Shown piece after piece: positions 1 to 13,185 of a DNA stretch of 64,000 bases; position 1 is the first letter of the stretch, and every line of letters begins with the position of its first letter. The stretch is from assembly GCA_022695795.1 (NCBI GenBank), contig MU404192.1:29199-93198 (forward strand), written 5' to 3'. Below the pieces are notes generated by a model. That model searched no databases, was not told where the DNA came from, and saw nothing but the letters and a program-made list of their open reading frames with translations. This DNA is from Biscogniauxia marginata (taxonomy: Eukaryota > Ascomycota > Sordariomycetes > Xylariales > Xylariaceae). The position numbers and the translations under genes were made by a program.

Positions 1-2939
1 TTTAACTCAGCATTTGAACGTACCTGCCTAGGAATGAATGCTCGTAACATGGTAAGTTATGTAGGTACCAGGTAGACGGAATAAGTAGTACCGTAGAGTT
101 GATATGACTTCCGCCTCGCTTTCTCTAGAGTTCCTTCCCGTCTTGGCTCAACCAACCAAAGTCCGACCGATTGATTTAATTCTTCTTTTAGTTTCGTTTC
201 ATTGATGTTTGTCGGGTTCAAGCTGTAGGTTTACATAGCAGAGGAGGAGGAGGAGAAGAAGAAGAAGAAGGAAAAGGAACCTTCAGATAACAGAAAAGAG
301 CTCCACCGTCGCGCGCGATAAGCCCCCAACAATTTCGGTCTGGGATGTACATAGGTGGGGAGGTAAGGTATGCATATATCTAAACAAATTTTGTGATGCA
401 CGGGTATATTTTGCTTATAGGTACCTAGGTACTTAATATAATGTTAGATTCATTCCGGGGGGTTTGTTTTTTGAGCCGCATTCGACATGAATAAGATTGA
501 CACCTGACATCCATATTAGGTAGAGCGCTTGAGTTGTATACGCTGCACTACACTACGTTACACTACACTACACTACGTATTTTACGGGAGAACTTGAGTT
601 TACATTCATTATTCGTTACACGGTCGGTTGGTTAGTTAGTTAGTTAGTTAGTTGCTGCATGTCACGTCGTGTCATTTCATTTGAGTAGAACCAGCTTGGA
701 CGTTGGTAGGTACCGTAGACGGGGTGAAAACGAGATTGAGGGTACTTAATTCGAACAGCAAAATTAGATATATTACCTCCCGTGTCAAAAAAGGGGAAAA
801 GGAGGGAGGGAAAAAAAGAAAGAAGAAAGAAAAACACATCTCTGTCGTCGTTTCGACTCTAGATTTCATCACGAGTATATTATTTGTTGGTTGTACATAC
901 ACATATATATACGTCTTAGAAACAAGTTATACGTAGTACACGTAGGAAGAGGGCAAACAAAGGAAGCACATGTCAATATGTAAGATGCAAATAGGTAAGT
1001 TACTTACCTACATATATGTATATACACCACCCTCCGTATCCATACTTTGCTCACTGAGTGAGTAACATGCTAACTCACAATATTCCGTATACGTAAGTAG
1101 GTAGTACGCTTTACTCCCTCACCTTATCTAATTCCGTTTCAATTAATTTCACACCGACCGACGCATCATAGACACATACATTCATTGCCTTACCTAGGTG
1201 AGATAGGTAGGTAGGTATGTACCGTATAGTAAGTATGTATGTACATCCACACCGCCGCCTAGCTAGACCGCTATTCGCCCATACGTATTACCCACCTACT
1301 ATATTGTACAACTCACTCTTCCTCCCACTCCCGCCTAGGTACCTCGTAGCGATGATCACTGAAGATACTTACCTATCCCACCTTCACTTCTAGTCTACGT
1401 ATACACTAGGCCCCACCTAAGCCATAGTAGTACACTGATGTAATGCGAATATCCATTCGATCAACATCTACACGACACCATAACAAAATAAAACCACCAC
1501 AAAGAGGTCTAGAACGTAGCCTTCCACCTCCCCCTTACCTAAAAAAAAAAAACTCAATGCAGTGTAAACAAATCGCAGATCCCGCCCTTCCCTTCCGCCC
1601 CAACATGTTCATCTGTATATACTACCTATTCCTATATCCACACCCCCTTCCTAGTGCGTATGCCTGCATGCGTGGGAACGATGAACTGTATGTGGTGGCG
1701 TACTAGCTCGGCTGAACCGTAGACTACCTGGTAGTTAGTTCCTTCCTGCGAACCGGTGGGCGTAAAAAAAAAAAAGGAATTGTTATACATATGATAATAG
1801 GATATGATAGCGCGAACCGCGGGGTTGGGTAACGGGAAAGGTTATGTAGGTAGGTACTAGGTAACCCTGGAACCTTCTTACCTAAGTACATACATACCTA
1901 CCTACATACATACATACATGCCCTAGCGCCAATTAAGTTACAGTAGCGTGTGTATAGGCAGATTTCACTACTTTTTGCCGGGGGGGGTGAGGGCTGATTT
2001 GATTTGCATGTGAAATCCCATTATCGGTGGTTATCGACAAGGGAAAATATTACGATGTGACGGGGATGCGATGCAAGCTTACAGAGCCAACATCGTCACC
2101 CAAGACACCCGAACTTCTAGCTTCTTCTATTGCAACATGCATCACGGACACAACGGTGAATTTAAGATTTGCGTGTGGGGATTGTCATATACGCTGACGA
2201 GCATCTTGCTGTCAATAATTGATCATGCTAAGCAAAAGATTCTATGTGCGATGTTTGAGCAGACTTGTTCCTCGTGTGGCTTAAAAATGACCACTAATCA
2301 CTGCGAATCGACGCAGTATATCCTTCCAGTCCATGATATAAACAAGTTTCGCTGTTGAGATCAACTCCGATCCCTTGATCTGTCTTGATCAAACCAAATA
2401 TCAAACCCAAAAAGACCATCTCAATCTTTGCTAGGCCTAGGCCAAATAAAACGCCGTACATGATGCCGAGTCACCCTCGATGGGGCTGTACCTAACTAAA
2501 CCGATTCCGTACCAAATAACATGAGCCTCGCTGGGGGAAAATATGAAAGAAACGAATTGGGTGTGTATGTGGAGTGGAGTGACCTTGGGGCAAGGAACTT
2601 GCACACTCCGGGTATCATTGTTAGGCTCCCCAGATGCTGTGATTTATCAAATCCAAATCTCTTGTGATGTGTCGACGCTGGGTGATTTATGAAAGAAGAC
2701 TAGTCCGAGACCGACAAAGGAAAACAATTGTGTGTATCGCTAAGCCAATTTGATGGCAATTATCAAACTCCTGAAAAGGAAAACAGACCATTCCAACCGA
2801 ACTAAGACCAGATGCACGGATAACGTGGAAGAGATGCTGGACTTCGTGAAGCCGTAGAAAATCGTGAGCGGGGTTGATGTTTCTGCGAGGTCGAATCCAT
2901 GCCAGATGAATTGTGAATCCAGGTTGCGGCTGGATTTCT
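1..2939. other. Intergenic, simple-repeat-rich
   Basis: I see no gene here with recognisable protein similarity or a convincing exon chain; the short open frames are low-complexity. The stretch holds many copies of TAGGTA/TACCTA-type motifs (for example near 61-75, 420-436, 1195-1220, 1850-1862 and 1885-1918). It also holds a GAG/GAAG purine run at about 240-280, a CTACACTA-type run at about 545-577, and a (GTTA)n tract at about 626-652. Composition is normal for the euchromatic part of the window, with no RIP signature. Confidence 0.6.
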
Positions 2940-4169
2940 TTATAGGTAGGGAGCTACCCAGCCCTTTTCGAGCCAGCCAACCTTGTCAAAGGCCGTCCAG
3001 AGCTTAGACGCCTTGTTGACATCGATTTTGCAGGCTTGCTGGGCGTCGGTCTTGCGGAACTCCTTGCCCACGCGAAGACATTCGAGACGTCGAATGAACA
3101 TCCTCCTCTTGCTAGTCAAATATGTGGCACAATCAAGTCGCAGGTTGGCAGCGAGTGTCACCTCATCTGGATGTAGGAGGTGACGGTGGGGGTCGCAACT
3201 GAGGTCGATGGGAGTTCCTTTCCAGTCCACCTTCAGACTGTTTGGCTTGTTCGGGAGGCTGTCTTTCGGGGGGCAGTAGTCCGGAAGAGCGTCAAAATCC
3301 TTGTCTTCCCGGTTCGGCGCGACCGCACGCCGCGGTGTAGGGTCAGGAGTGGTGCTAGGCACGCGTGCAGGAAGTTGTCTCGAGCCGGGAGAGGGGAAAG
3401 GGCCAGATCGAATCGGACGCGGCGGTGCCGCCGGCTTCGATTCGACTGCCTTGCTGACCTTGGGTGCTCTCGCGGGTTTACTTCTTTGTGCCTCCTTTCG
3501 AATCGGCTGCGGCTTGGCTGGAAGGATATGCGGTAGCTTGAACTGCCTATTTCGTGCACCCGCTCGTCGGTCGGCCAGGAGAAGGGCACGTTCCCGCTGG
3601 AGCCAGGATCGGGGGTTCTCCTTGTACTTCTTCATCACATGTGAAGAGAAGAATAGCATCAGCTCGTAGTCCTCTCGCTTCGGTGGTGTCGCTTCACGGA
3701 AGAGTTCTGCAGGTCGAGCCACCATATGGTCATCCACAATTCGCTGCGCATCGATCGAGTCGTCTTGGATAAATAGCGGCTGTTGGGGAGGCGAGTGAGT
3801 GATGTCCTGGGTAGGATACAAGATAGGATCCTTGACAGGGTTGGTGGTCGACGCCACGGCGTTGAGGACGTGGTCGTCTGTTTTGGTAGCGGGAGAGATC
3901 GGGGGCGACAGCGGCGGGATAGGCCCAGGATATCGTCGGACGTCAGAAACGGTCGGGCCCATTGCTTTCGACATGCCGGATCGGGAGAACGACTCGAGTT
4001 TTGGGAGCTCAGGTGGCGACATCAAATTGCTGATGTCGAGGGGCTTCTTGGGTTCCGATTCCATTGAAGGAGCAATTGATCTCATCGCGATGTGGCTTGC
4101 GGTTGGTGAATGGGAAGAAAACATGTGGAAAGGAGGCGAGTGGGTTGTTATTTGAGTGCCGAATGCCAT
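2940..4169 (-). CDS. SWIRM domain protein (Fun19/Laf type)
   Basis: Single-exon gene of 409 codons. The N-terminal 280 residues are low-complexity and rich in Pro, Ser and basic residues, with a conserved-looking start (MAFGTQIT) and a segment KPLDISNLMSPPE near residue 43. The C-terminal 110 residues read as a SWIRM domain: after DFDALPDYCPP comes WKGTPIDLS, then LHPDEVTLAANLRLDCATY, KRRMFIRRLE and a final KLWTAFDKVGWLEKGWV. SWIRM is a helical domain of chromatin proteins that contacts DNA or nucleosomes. Fungal proteins of this plan include budding yeast Fun19 and fission yeast Laf1/Laf2, the latter associated with Clr6 histone deacetylase. A nuclear, chromatin-linked role is therefore inferred. 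The ATG at 4169 is the first of the frame and its length suits the family. Several overlapping frames on the other strand are shadows. Confidence 0.88.
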   Translation of the reverse strand: MAFGTQITTHSPPFHMFSSHSPTASHIAMRSIAPSMESEPKKPLDISNLMSPPELPKLESFSRSGMSKAMGPTVSDVRRYPGPIPPLSPPISPATKTDDHVLNAVASTTNPVKDPILYPTQDITHSPPQQPLFIQDDSIDAQRIVDDHMVARPAELFREATPPKREDYELMLFFSSHVMKKYKENPRSWLQRERALLLADRRAGARNRQFKLPHILPAKPQPIRKEAQRSKPARAPKVSKAVESKPAAPPRPIRSGPFPSPGSRQLPARVPSTTPDPTPRRAVAPNREDKDFDALPDYCPPKDSLPNKPNSLKVDWKGTPIDLSCDPHRHLLHPDEVTLAANLRLDCATYLTSKRRMFIRRLECLRVGKEFRKTDAQQACKIDVNKASKLWTAFDKVGWLEKGWVAPYL

Positions 4170-7100
4170 GGAAGACTATAAGACAACTGGGTAAAGTTGG
4201 TTTGTCAGCCACGGTTTGGACGCCTGTGGTTCGATGCGGTGGTCGCGCAGTGGCAAATCAGGCAGACGCCTAATTGCGTTGCAATTGAGTCAATTGCTGT
4301 ACTCAAGGTGAAGCCGATGCGAATTGGAATTGCAAGGCACCAGGTGGATGGGGACTTATTAAATAAATGGGGGGGAACGAACTGGATGGGGGTGTGGTGA
4401 TGGTTGGTTGGTTGGTGCTGGAGATAGACAAATACCGGTATGGTAGATATGTAGATGAATGCGTACAATTGTGGGTTGGCTGATTGTTGGAAGTTGGGAG
4501 AAGCGAGTAGAGTTGGTTTCGGAGATAAAAGGCGTGGTAGAAACGGGATTCTGTTATTTCGGGGATGCCTCTATTGTATGCGTGTGCTCTTGTCCGAGAA
4601 TGTGAATCGTCCAACAATGGGCGTGATAACAATAGGCACGTAAATCGGATTATTCAACTCGTAGCGGCAGATTGAGGGAATGCGGGTTGTTGGTACCGCA
4701 TCTAACACCCATTTGCGGGGAATCCAATTGAAGGCTGAGCAGTCGTAGGAGCACTCCCAACGCCGAGTCTGGAAGCGTGCATGAATAAATAGTCGGATAT
4801 ATCACGTCGTACTCCTCCTGGGTGGCGAAAGACAGCCGTGAAAGTGCAATTCGAGAGTAGCTGTCAGCTGGACCGGAACCGCGAAGAAGAGCAGGTGGAA
4901 CGGGAAGAGATAAAACAAGACGGATGGATGCTTGCAAAGACGAATGCGTTCCGAGGGGGAGGGCGGGTAGATAGATGACTGGCAGGTGAAGTAGGCAGAA
5001 AGAAGTACAAACCCGCCCCAATAACAAACCTAAACCTGGTGACTATTATCAGGTTGCTGTGCTGCTTGGGCTGGTGTACCTCGTTCGGATAACAAGACGT
5101 GGATGGCTCCTGGTGGTGGTGTCGTCGAGGAGTCACACTTCCTACCCCGGCTACCCTCCAATAGTCATCGATGTCAAGTCATAGGAGGTGCTGCGCAGGG
5201 CAGACCAGGGCAGACGCGGCGTGCGGGCGCAGGGATCGCTGGCTTATTTTGGGACCGGTCCTGCGTGAAAGCCATGCTGCCTCCAAGGTACCCCAAGTAC
5301 CACAGCGACAACTGGTACTTCCACCGTCGGAGCAGTGACTCCGACCACCGTGCGCTGGTAGCACCCCCAGGCACACCCCCCAAGTCAATGGTGGATGAGT
5401 GAACGCGCGAACGGATGCCCCCCTCCCTCCCACTCCCCCATCTCATCTCAATCTTCAACAAATGTTATGTACCACCATCTTTTTATCATGTGCATACTAG
5501 ATGCGCTTGTGTCGCATTCCACAACAACACTAGATGCAGGACGAAGGATCCAATACTCGGATTGATTGCCCACTTGGCACAATTCAACGCCAATTTCTTG
5601 TCAATGCTAATACGAAACCACGAAACCACGAAACCGGAGAGACTTGAGAGGGAGAGCCCGCGCACAGAACCCGATGGATATCGATCAGGCTTCAATGTGT
5701 GTTGTAGTGTGCGAGTGGGGACGTGGAACTTGGACGGTCTGTCAAGACAGAGCAGCAAGAGCAGAGAGGGTGTGACACTTGTCTCCAGTCCTCGCCAGTC
5801 CTCGCTCTGCCATTACTGGCCAATTATCTCTGTTCCTTACTTGACGCCCAACAAGCATTGCGGGAGATAGACAGACACAAGATTTTGTCATACTGATCCT
5901 ATTCTTCCAAAATCCAATGACGGGGACGAATTGGCTGCTTCGCTGGAGTTGTTGATCCGCCCCGAACTGCACGTTGGGTACCAAGGATGCCATCTTGGAA
6001 GTTTACCCAATTCGGCGGCTGGTTTTACATAAACAAGTTGGTCGTGCCTTTTTTTGTGGACCAAGATGTAAACCGAATCGCCGGAGAAGCCTCAGGGAGT
6101 GGCCTTCCTTTCCGAATCGCCGCAATTAGCTGCATTAAACATTTCTGAGTGGAGATAGATCTGGAATGTCATGCGATTGCATAGATTTACCAGCTGTTGT
6201 CGTAGTGGCCGCTGTCGTGTCGCACAGATTCTGGCCGATGCTGGTCCTATCAGGGGCAGTTCGTGATCGTGGACCAATGTCTGTACGTCAGGATCTGCGC
6301 GGAAGGCGGACCAGCCCAATTGGTAAGGCGGACGAGCTTAGGCATTGGTGAACAGGCTGCGAGATTCACGCTCTAACTGTATCTGACATGTCATCATCCC
6401 GTTAGCCAGCAGCGCTGCAAAGCTACAGCCTACGTTACGATGCGAGGCAGGCAAACGTATCGTGTATCCAGATGCATGTGTGGAGATCAGGGGTTGCCGT
6501 ACGCAGCGGCGAGGAATGCATAAAAGAGCGGGCGAGGCGGGTATCGAGTTATTAGGTACATAGGGGTCGCAGCACGGCCCGGTGCTCGGGGCACATACAT
6601 GTAGGTACCATATGTAGCGGCATAAAGGGACAAAGTGGAATGGGGAGAAATGAGCGACAGGGTAGGTAGTATGTAGAAAGAATTATTACCGACTCTTTGA
6701 AAGCTCTTGTTTCCCTTGACAATAGTAAAAGGTTCCTTGCGTAGAACGGCAAGTTGTCACTGCCTAGAAGCTAAGCTGGCGCAACCGAGACGCGGCCAGT
6801 ACTGACAGATTGGCGAGATTTACTCGTCATCGAGTGGCAGCCTACCATTGCGACGACGGGTTGGAAGACGACCCGGCCGAACTAGGGTCTAGAGGCGGCA
6901 GTTCGCTCACTCGGGCGGATAAGGCGGGTGGCACAGAACTCTGGGAATTGTCGAGCAGAACAGAGGAGAGCAAGAGGGGAGAGGGGGAGTGTGAACGGAG
7001 GGTATAGCAAGCAGGAAGCATTGCCACATCAGAAGGCGGGAATTGTCCAATCAGACAAAGGAATTGATGACGGGAGGACGGGGTCGGGCTCCTGTTGTTG

Positions 7101-10100
7101 AGTTGGGAGCTATTCTACTGTATGCAGGATGTCTGTGAGTCATAATGTCGAAGGCAAAGAATTGAGTAGGATGTGTAGAGGGGGAAAAACAGCAAGGGAA
7201 AAAATTTTTATGAATTGGCCATGTCATCGCTCAGTAATGGTGACGATAACGGAGAATAAGATGAGTGGAAGATAGGCCCCCTGGTTATTGCCCTTTTCTT
7301 CTTCTTTGCTGCTTCTGATTGGCTAGTAACAGCGTGGTATATCCTGTTTTGTATTAGACCCTTAGTATTTATCGATAAGTCCATGTTCTTGGTAGGTTGA
7401 CTAGCACTGATGCTTGGCAGGTATAAGTTTCTTCTCGAATGTACCGCTACCGCAGCGCTCCAACCTGGGTACCTGGCCCTTCGAGCCACTCACATCGTGT
7501 GTCGTCTGCTAAAGTCACAAGCCGCGACCAGCTGCAACCACCACGGCGGGGCGTGCCATTATTAGACCACTCACAAATCCAACCTGATGGAATCTCCAGA
7601 TTTGTGATCTCTTGGAGGGCTATCAGCGATAACCATAAACATGTATCGATAACAAGTGCTGACGATGCTGATGCCACTTATTATACCTAGGAGGTAGGTA
7701 TTCACGGATGACAAAGAAACAGGTCGACTTCATTATTCACGACAAGACAAGCATGACAAAACGTCTGATCATTAGTTACTTAGGGTAAATATTCCTTCGA
7801 CCCGGATTTGACGGATTTAATCGTCACCAAAGTCCATTGGCCAACGGCACCATCATTGTCATCATCATTATCATAATCATTATTATTATCATTATCATTA
7901 TCGAAAATGATCCCCATGTCCCCCCCGACGGATCCGGTCTTCTAATTGACCCATCACGTCGAAGTCGACTACATCATCCCAAGCATTCAGAGAGGTAATT
8001 GCCAAGATAGGTAGGTAAATGTACGAGTGCTGCCTGTGCCTCTGTAGCTTTTAGCCCCAACTCCGCCTCGAGCTGCTGGTTTTAGTCACCCCAGGTGAGC
8101 GACCCAGGTGAGTGAAAGGACCTCACGGCACGGCAAACCAGGGCTCTGCAGCTTCACATCCGTCGTGTAGGCAAGGGGGGGTGCACAAGACATTCTCAAA
8201 GTTAAATGATGGAGCCGTCAGCAATATGTCCACTGGTGCGACATGGTACAGACACAGGCCAGAAGCGTGTCATTCCTCGATCTCTGAAGCAAACAAAGCG
8301 GGTGAGATGCTGCATTGAGTTTCACCACTGGTCCAACGCATTGCGCTCTAGGTCTGCTCAAGGTATCTCGACCTGCCGAGCTGACTAATCCAAGTGCTAG
8401 ACGTAGGTACCAATTGTTTCGGATCAATTGGCAAAGCCGCCGCCCCCAACAAGTGGAGGTAGCACGCAATATGACAAGTAGGTACCTAACTACTGGTAGC
8501 TTCAATTCTTGCTTGGACCTCAGGTGCCTACTTACTTACACTCGCCCTGTAGTGTCGATAGGTAAGCTTCAATAATTACCTACCTAGGTACAGACCTACC
8601 TACCTACCTACCCAGATGTTTAAATGGTTACCTAAGTACTAATGATGGAATCGGCCTAGTGGCATGGTAATGCACGCCCTTAAAGCCTAACTTTCACAGG
8701 TGCATATGCATACATGTTTCCATACGTACATCAAATTACTTACTTACTTAGATGCAGGCAAGACGACGCCGCCTTACTTGTTGGGCATTGAGCTGCGTAC
8801 AGGTGCCGACGCACTCTCCAACATAGGCTCCAACCGGCCTCGTATCTTTGGAGCCAAGGCAGTATCTAATACGCAATTTGGCAATTATGAGCTCCCAGCT
8901 GAATCGACGTAAATGGCCTGTGGCTCACCTTAACAGATCCGAGCCTTGGCAGCCGTCTAATAGTAGCACAGACGATCAGCCATCCCATTCCCTTCCTCCT
9001 AAGCAGGACGGGAATGGCGTGCTGTGCTACACATGATCTTACAGAGGAAACGGCGCGAACCTTTAGTGACGAGCCGTCCGTTTAGATCCGTCCTGGCCGT
9101 CGGATCAGATCATTTTGGACCGTGGGAGATATCACCTCCAGGATGGCTGGTATTCCCCAGATGCACCCCCCAACAGGCGCGCTTGGTCACGCTACTCAGA
9201 TTGCGACCATCACTTGACCTCGAACCTTTCCATCCAGGAAGATGCGGCAGTGATACCTACCTTACGGGTCAGTCAGGCGCTACAGACTACGTTTATGTGG
9301 TGGTGTGCAAAATCCACTTTCACATGTCCTAAACCCCCTTGGGCGAAAACCCCCCTGCCCCCTTGCCCAAGGCACACCCGTCACGGAATTTCGACACCAA
9401 TCCCTCCTCCTGTTATTCCACCAGGCTTGCCAGGATAGCGGACTGCTAACACCACGTCTTACCCCGCCATTCATCTGACGTTCCAACAACCCACGATAAC
9501 CCATTTATTTACGTTATCGATAGAATACGATTATCGATTCCTTATCACCCCTCCCTTGAGTTGCAGTCTCGAAGCCAAGATTGGCATGCTCCATTAGGTA
9601 CCAGCTATCTATCATTCGTCCTTCGTCAGCTATACCTAAGCTATCGAGTTACTATCGAACACAGACGCCATGTCAGACCTCCTAGCGGGGACCTCTAATC
9701 GTAACTTAAATATACTGTCATTGAGATGAATTAAAGAAAAGGAAAAATACGTGTTGTATGTACTACCAACCCGATGAGGAGATATGACATGTAGTCTAGT
9801 TGTAGTTGTTTGATTCGTCTATAGAGATCTTCCGGACAAATCTCGGATTGGCCCACCAGCAAGAGAAACCTCTTAGAACCAAGGGTCTTTGAAGATCATC
9901 AGTAATATCGAGCACTGGCAGTAGCGCTTTTGTTGAGATAAGGAGGAGATCAGCTTGATCGCCTCTGGTGTGTTCCGATGCATTTCGGTGAGTCCATAGG
10001 AATAGAGATATTCGATGCGCTGATTCCGTCTCGAGCTTCTCTCTGGAGGCAAAGATTTTCATCCTTGACTGTACATAGGAATGCTTGTTGGAACAACCAC

Positions 10101-10775
10101 CGGTGTTTATTCTCCGATGTGGAAATACTTCGAATCAGATACCCGCCTTCCTCCCGTCTCCACGGAGATCTTCCCCTTCTATAATGGTCTTCTGGGGCTT
10201 GTGTTTGGTTCTGTCTTGCTATGCGTGTTTGGTACAGTTACCTCGACAGACACATACCCGTCCAAGGATTTCGCTGGATAGTCACAGCATATCCAATTGT
10301 AGATCCCGTCACAAATACGTGGAATCGCCGCACAACATCGAATTTATCCGCATTTTTCTCTCCTTAAGATAGGCGTCTCAAAATGCTGGGCCGGGAAGGT
10401 TGCACTGTGTCCCAACTGTGTCAAACGAGAAGTTCACGTCTTCCAGGGACAAGCGCGTTCTTGAGGACTTCAGGCGCTGCTTCCCTCTCACATCCCCCTA
10501 ACCTCATCAAGTGGACATTGTTGGGAGTTAGTGGGTTTTGGGGCCTGTGCTCCTCCTTTAGCTTCTTGCAAATAGTCTACATGCGGATCCAACTACAACT
10601 CACATACCTTACTCTACGCTCTCCAGACGGACTATCCCAGAGGCCAGTCGTTCGTCAATCGTCTTGACTCCGGCGAGTAAAACGACGAAATTGATAATTA
10701 AGAAGGAACCCCCCCCCCAATCTTGCCCGTGAACCTCCAAAGAGAGGGGGGAAGAACTCACAGACGTCCACGACA
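4170..10775. other. Long intergenic region, no gene recognised
   Basis: About 6.6 kb without a gene I can support. The open frames are 60-150 codons, overlap one another on both strands, and show no family motifs or chain of spliceable exons. The part next to 4169 probably holds the promoter and 5' leader of the SWIRM gene. A CAT/TTA-type microsatellite lies at about 7855-7910, and dense TACCTA/TAGGTA motifs occur at about 8400-8620. Composition is ordinary, so this is not a RIP block. A long non-coding RNA or a fast-evolving gene cannot be excluded. Confidence 0.5.
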
Positions 10776-11381
10776 ATGGCAGCGTGCCGATGGAAAAGAA
10801 CCCTCTACCCCTCAGACCTCTTCGTCGAGGCCTGCGGCGCCATCGTCTTCGACGGCCCCATCACCACGGTCCCTGCCGCCGCCGCCGAGCCCAGGAAAGT
10901 ATGCCTGCTGTACTACGTCGCCAAGGACGAGTGGCTGCTCCCCAAGGGCCGCCGCAACTGCAACGAGACGCGGCCCGCGGCCGCGGCGCGCGAGGTCCGC
11001 GAGGAGACGGGCCACGCGGTCCGCTTCCCCCCGCTGAGGCTCGCGACGCGCGCCCCGGCCGCGTCTGAGCCCCCCGACGTGCGCGACGTGGCGCGCGCGT
11101 ACGACGGCCTTGCTGCGGAGCCGTTTATGCTTGATGTGCGGGATCTGGGGGACGGCGAAGGGGGAGGGGAGGAGGGAGGGGGAGGGGGAGGCGGCATCAA
11201 GCTCGTGTGGTGGTTTGTCGCGTGCTTGGAGGGCGACGCGGCTGCGGCCGAGGGCGAGGGCGAGGACCAGTTCCGCGCGGTGTTTGTGGAGTGCGGTGTC
11301 GCGGTCGAGATGCTCACTTTCCAGAAGGATCGCGATATTCTGGAGAGGGCTATTGCGCTTGTGGAGGGCCAGGATGGGTGA
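10776..11381 (+). CDS. Nudix hydrolase
   Basis: 201-residue protein with a complete Nudix box at about residues 68-90: G-x5-E-x7-REVREETGH fits GX5EX7REUXEEXGU, so the metal-binding glutamates are present. The lead-in (VEACGAIVFDG, then VCLLYYVAKDEWLLPKGRR) is the usual beta-strand and WxLPKG pattern before the box. Nudix enzymes cleave nucleoside diphosphates linked to another group; the substrate cannot be read from the sequence. A Gly/Glu-rich loop (about residues 128-145) sits between the box and a C-terminal WWFVACLEG strand and looks lineage-specific. The gene is a single exon, GC-rich, and starts at the ATG after ACGACA. Overlapping frames in both directions are GC-driven shadows. Confidence 0.88.
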   Translation: MAACRWKRTLYPSDLFVEACGAIVFDGPITTVPAAAAEPRKVCLLYYVAKDEWLLPKGRRNCNETRPAAAAREVREETGHAVRFPPLRLATRAPAASEPPDVRDVARAYDGLAAEPFMLDVRDLGDGEGGGEEGGGGGGGIKLVWWFVACLEGDAAAAEGEGEDQFRAVFVECGVAVEMLTFQKDRDILERAIALVEGQDG

Positions 11382-13185
11382 TGGTGAGGAGAACCGGTGG
11401 ATAGATACAAGTCGGGATGGGACGGATGAGGTATGAGTTAGATGGAGCTTGGGTCGTGGAGTCGGAAAAGCAAGTATGTTATACCTAGTGAGAGAGAGGA
11501 TGGTACTAGATTAGACCTAGTATCATGAGCGTTGGGTTGTTCCCAATAGCTAGCTATCTATCTGGCTTTGTTCTTAGAAGAACTATCAACTACGCCTAAA
11601 CGGCTTTTACTAGACACAGAAAGTTGAAAGCACGATAGGGATGCCTTAGTATCTGTTTTGTTAATTTACCTTGCTCCTCCCTCCACGACTTTACTACAGT
11701 GTATAGTAGTAGTATGTACCTAGTTGATGAGAATCAAAGCTCATTTCACACAACTACAGTTATTAGGAACAGTCATGTAAGCTCACAGTGAGTACTTCGG
11801 CGGCGTTGGTATCTCTCCCTCTCTCAGAAGTTTAGACTAACCCCCCTCCTCTCCTTTAAACTTTTTTTGTTTGCTCTTTCTGACCGGTCTCTTCTCTCCT
11901 GGCTTAGGCAGTGAAACGTTTGAGCAACGAGAGCAACTCTGTGTCTCGGTCTAGGCAATGCTACACCGGAAGAAACAACCCTCACCAAAACACTATTCGA
12001 GGCGCTCTTGAGGAACCTTGATCCCTGTTTTTTTGTGTGCTGCTGACGTGCGTAACAAGTGCCTCCCACGTGGACAGTGTGTCCCCTTACTGCTCATCCA
12101 CTCTCGCTCGCAAGTTGCTAGTAGAGTTCCTGCTCGTTCTCTTTTTCCCTTTCTCCCTTTCCTTCTTCACATTCTTTTTCAGAGCTGGTGTTGTTGTCGT
12201 CCTATGAGATCCTAGGAAGGGGAAGTGCTCTCCAGGTAAATGACATCCAATTGATAAATGACTTCGTAACTCGAGACGGGCACGAGGTACCTACTCCTTT
12301 CCCATATGGCATGGTATTGTCCCAATGTCGTCTTAAGAGCTGATGAAGACTTCAGGTGACCCCTAAACCGACCGAAATCCAAAATGCCATATACCTGTCC
12401 CGCCTTCGAGGAGAAATAAGACGCATCGGTATCAAGTACAGCGCATAAATACTATACAGAGGGAGACGTGGAGGGAAGGGCGAGATGTGAGAATATCTGA
12501 ATATATACTATATGGCTTTTCGAGCTCCTCTGTCACTGCCATCTGGGGATATTTCTTCTTGTAGCGTTAAGGGGAGGCCGGGAAGCCGTCAGAGCATTTC
12601 TATTGCCAGAGATGGGCCATGTGCCATGGCCCATGGGATTTTATGCCGTCTACATTAATTTCGAAGTCGTCTGACGTAGAAGTATAGCATATCATCTCAG
12701 TGTCGCTGTCTTAGAGGGGCAATATTAACTGTTATTGTCTGGTTTTAATAGAAGATTGAGCTGTTAGAATAATGACACCAGATGGTATGTCTGCCGATAG
12801 TCGCTGGATAAAATTGTAATAATAAGTATCATAACTGTGTAGAAGTCATTAATGACTCTCGGTTATTATTTCATGCAGGACCTGGTAAAACTCCACTTAT
12901 ATTCCTCATGTCAATATATTCCGTGTCCCTACCGTTTGTACTATGTTTCATTCGACTTGAATGGTGACAACAACTATTATGTAGACAGTGGATGATGATC
13001 ATTATACTGTTACGTTACTACACTATCTATAAGTTGCCTAAAATACACTTTGTCTCCTGCTGTTCCGTTGTCTATTTGTGTCCCTAGCTATCCGGACTTC
13101 CATTCATGTTGGTATGGCAAGCTGTCCTTGGCAGTAGTTCTGCCAACATTTGCTTCTTATCCTTAACCGTAGCAATTGACTGGGG
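11382..13185. other. Intergenic
   Basis: No gene recognised between the Nudix gene and the 3' end of the SNF2 gene. Short open frames near 11824-12215 have no family features. The stretch 12600-13080 is moderately AT-rich. It probably holds the 3' ends and terminators of both neighbours, although no specific signal can be named. Confidence 0.5.

Noticed and set aside
5103..5870. Possible gene of 99-151 codon frames
   Set aside because: No domain motifs, and overlapping frames on both strands with low-complexity content.
10723..11436. Several long frames overlapping the Nudix gene on both strands
   Set aside because: They are by-products of high GC; only the Nudix frame carries motifs.
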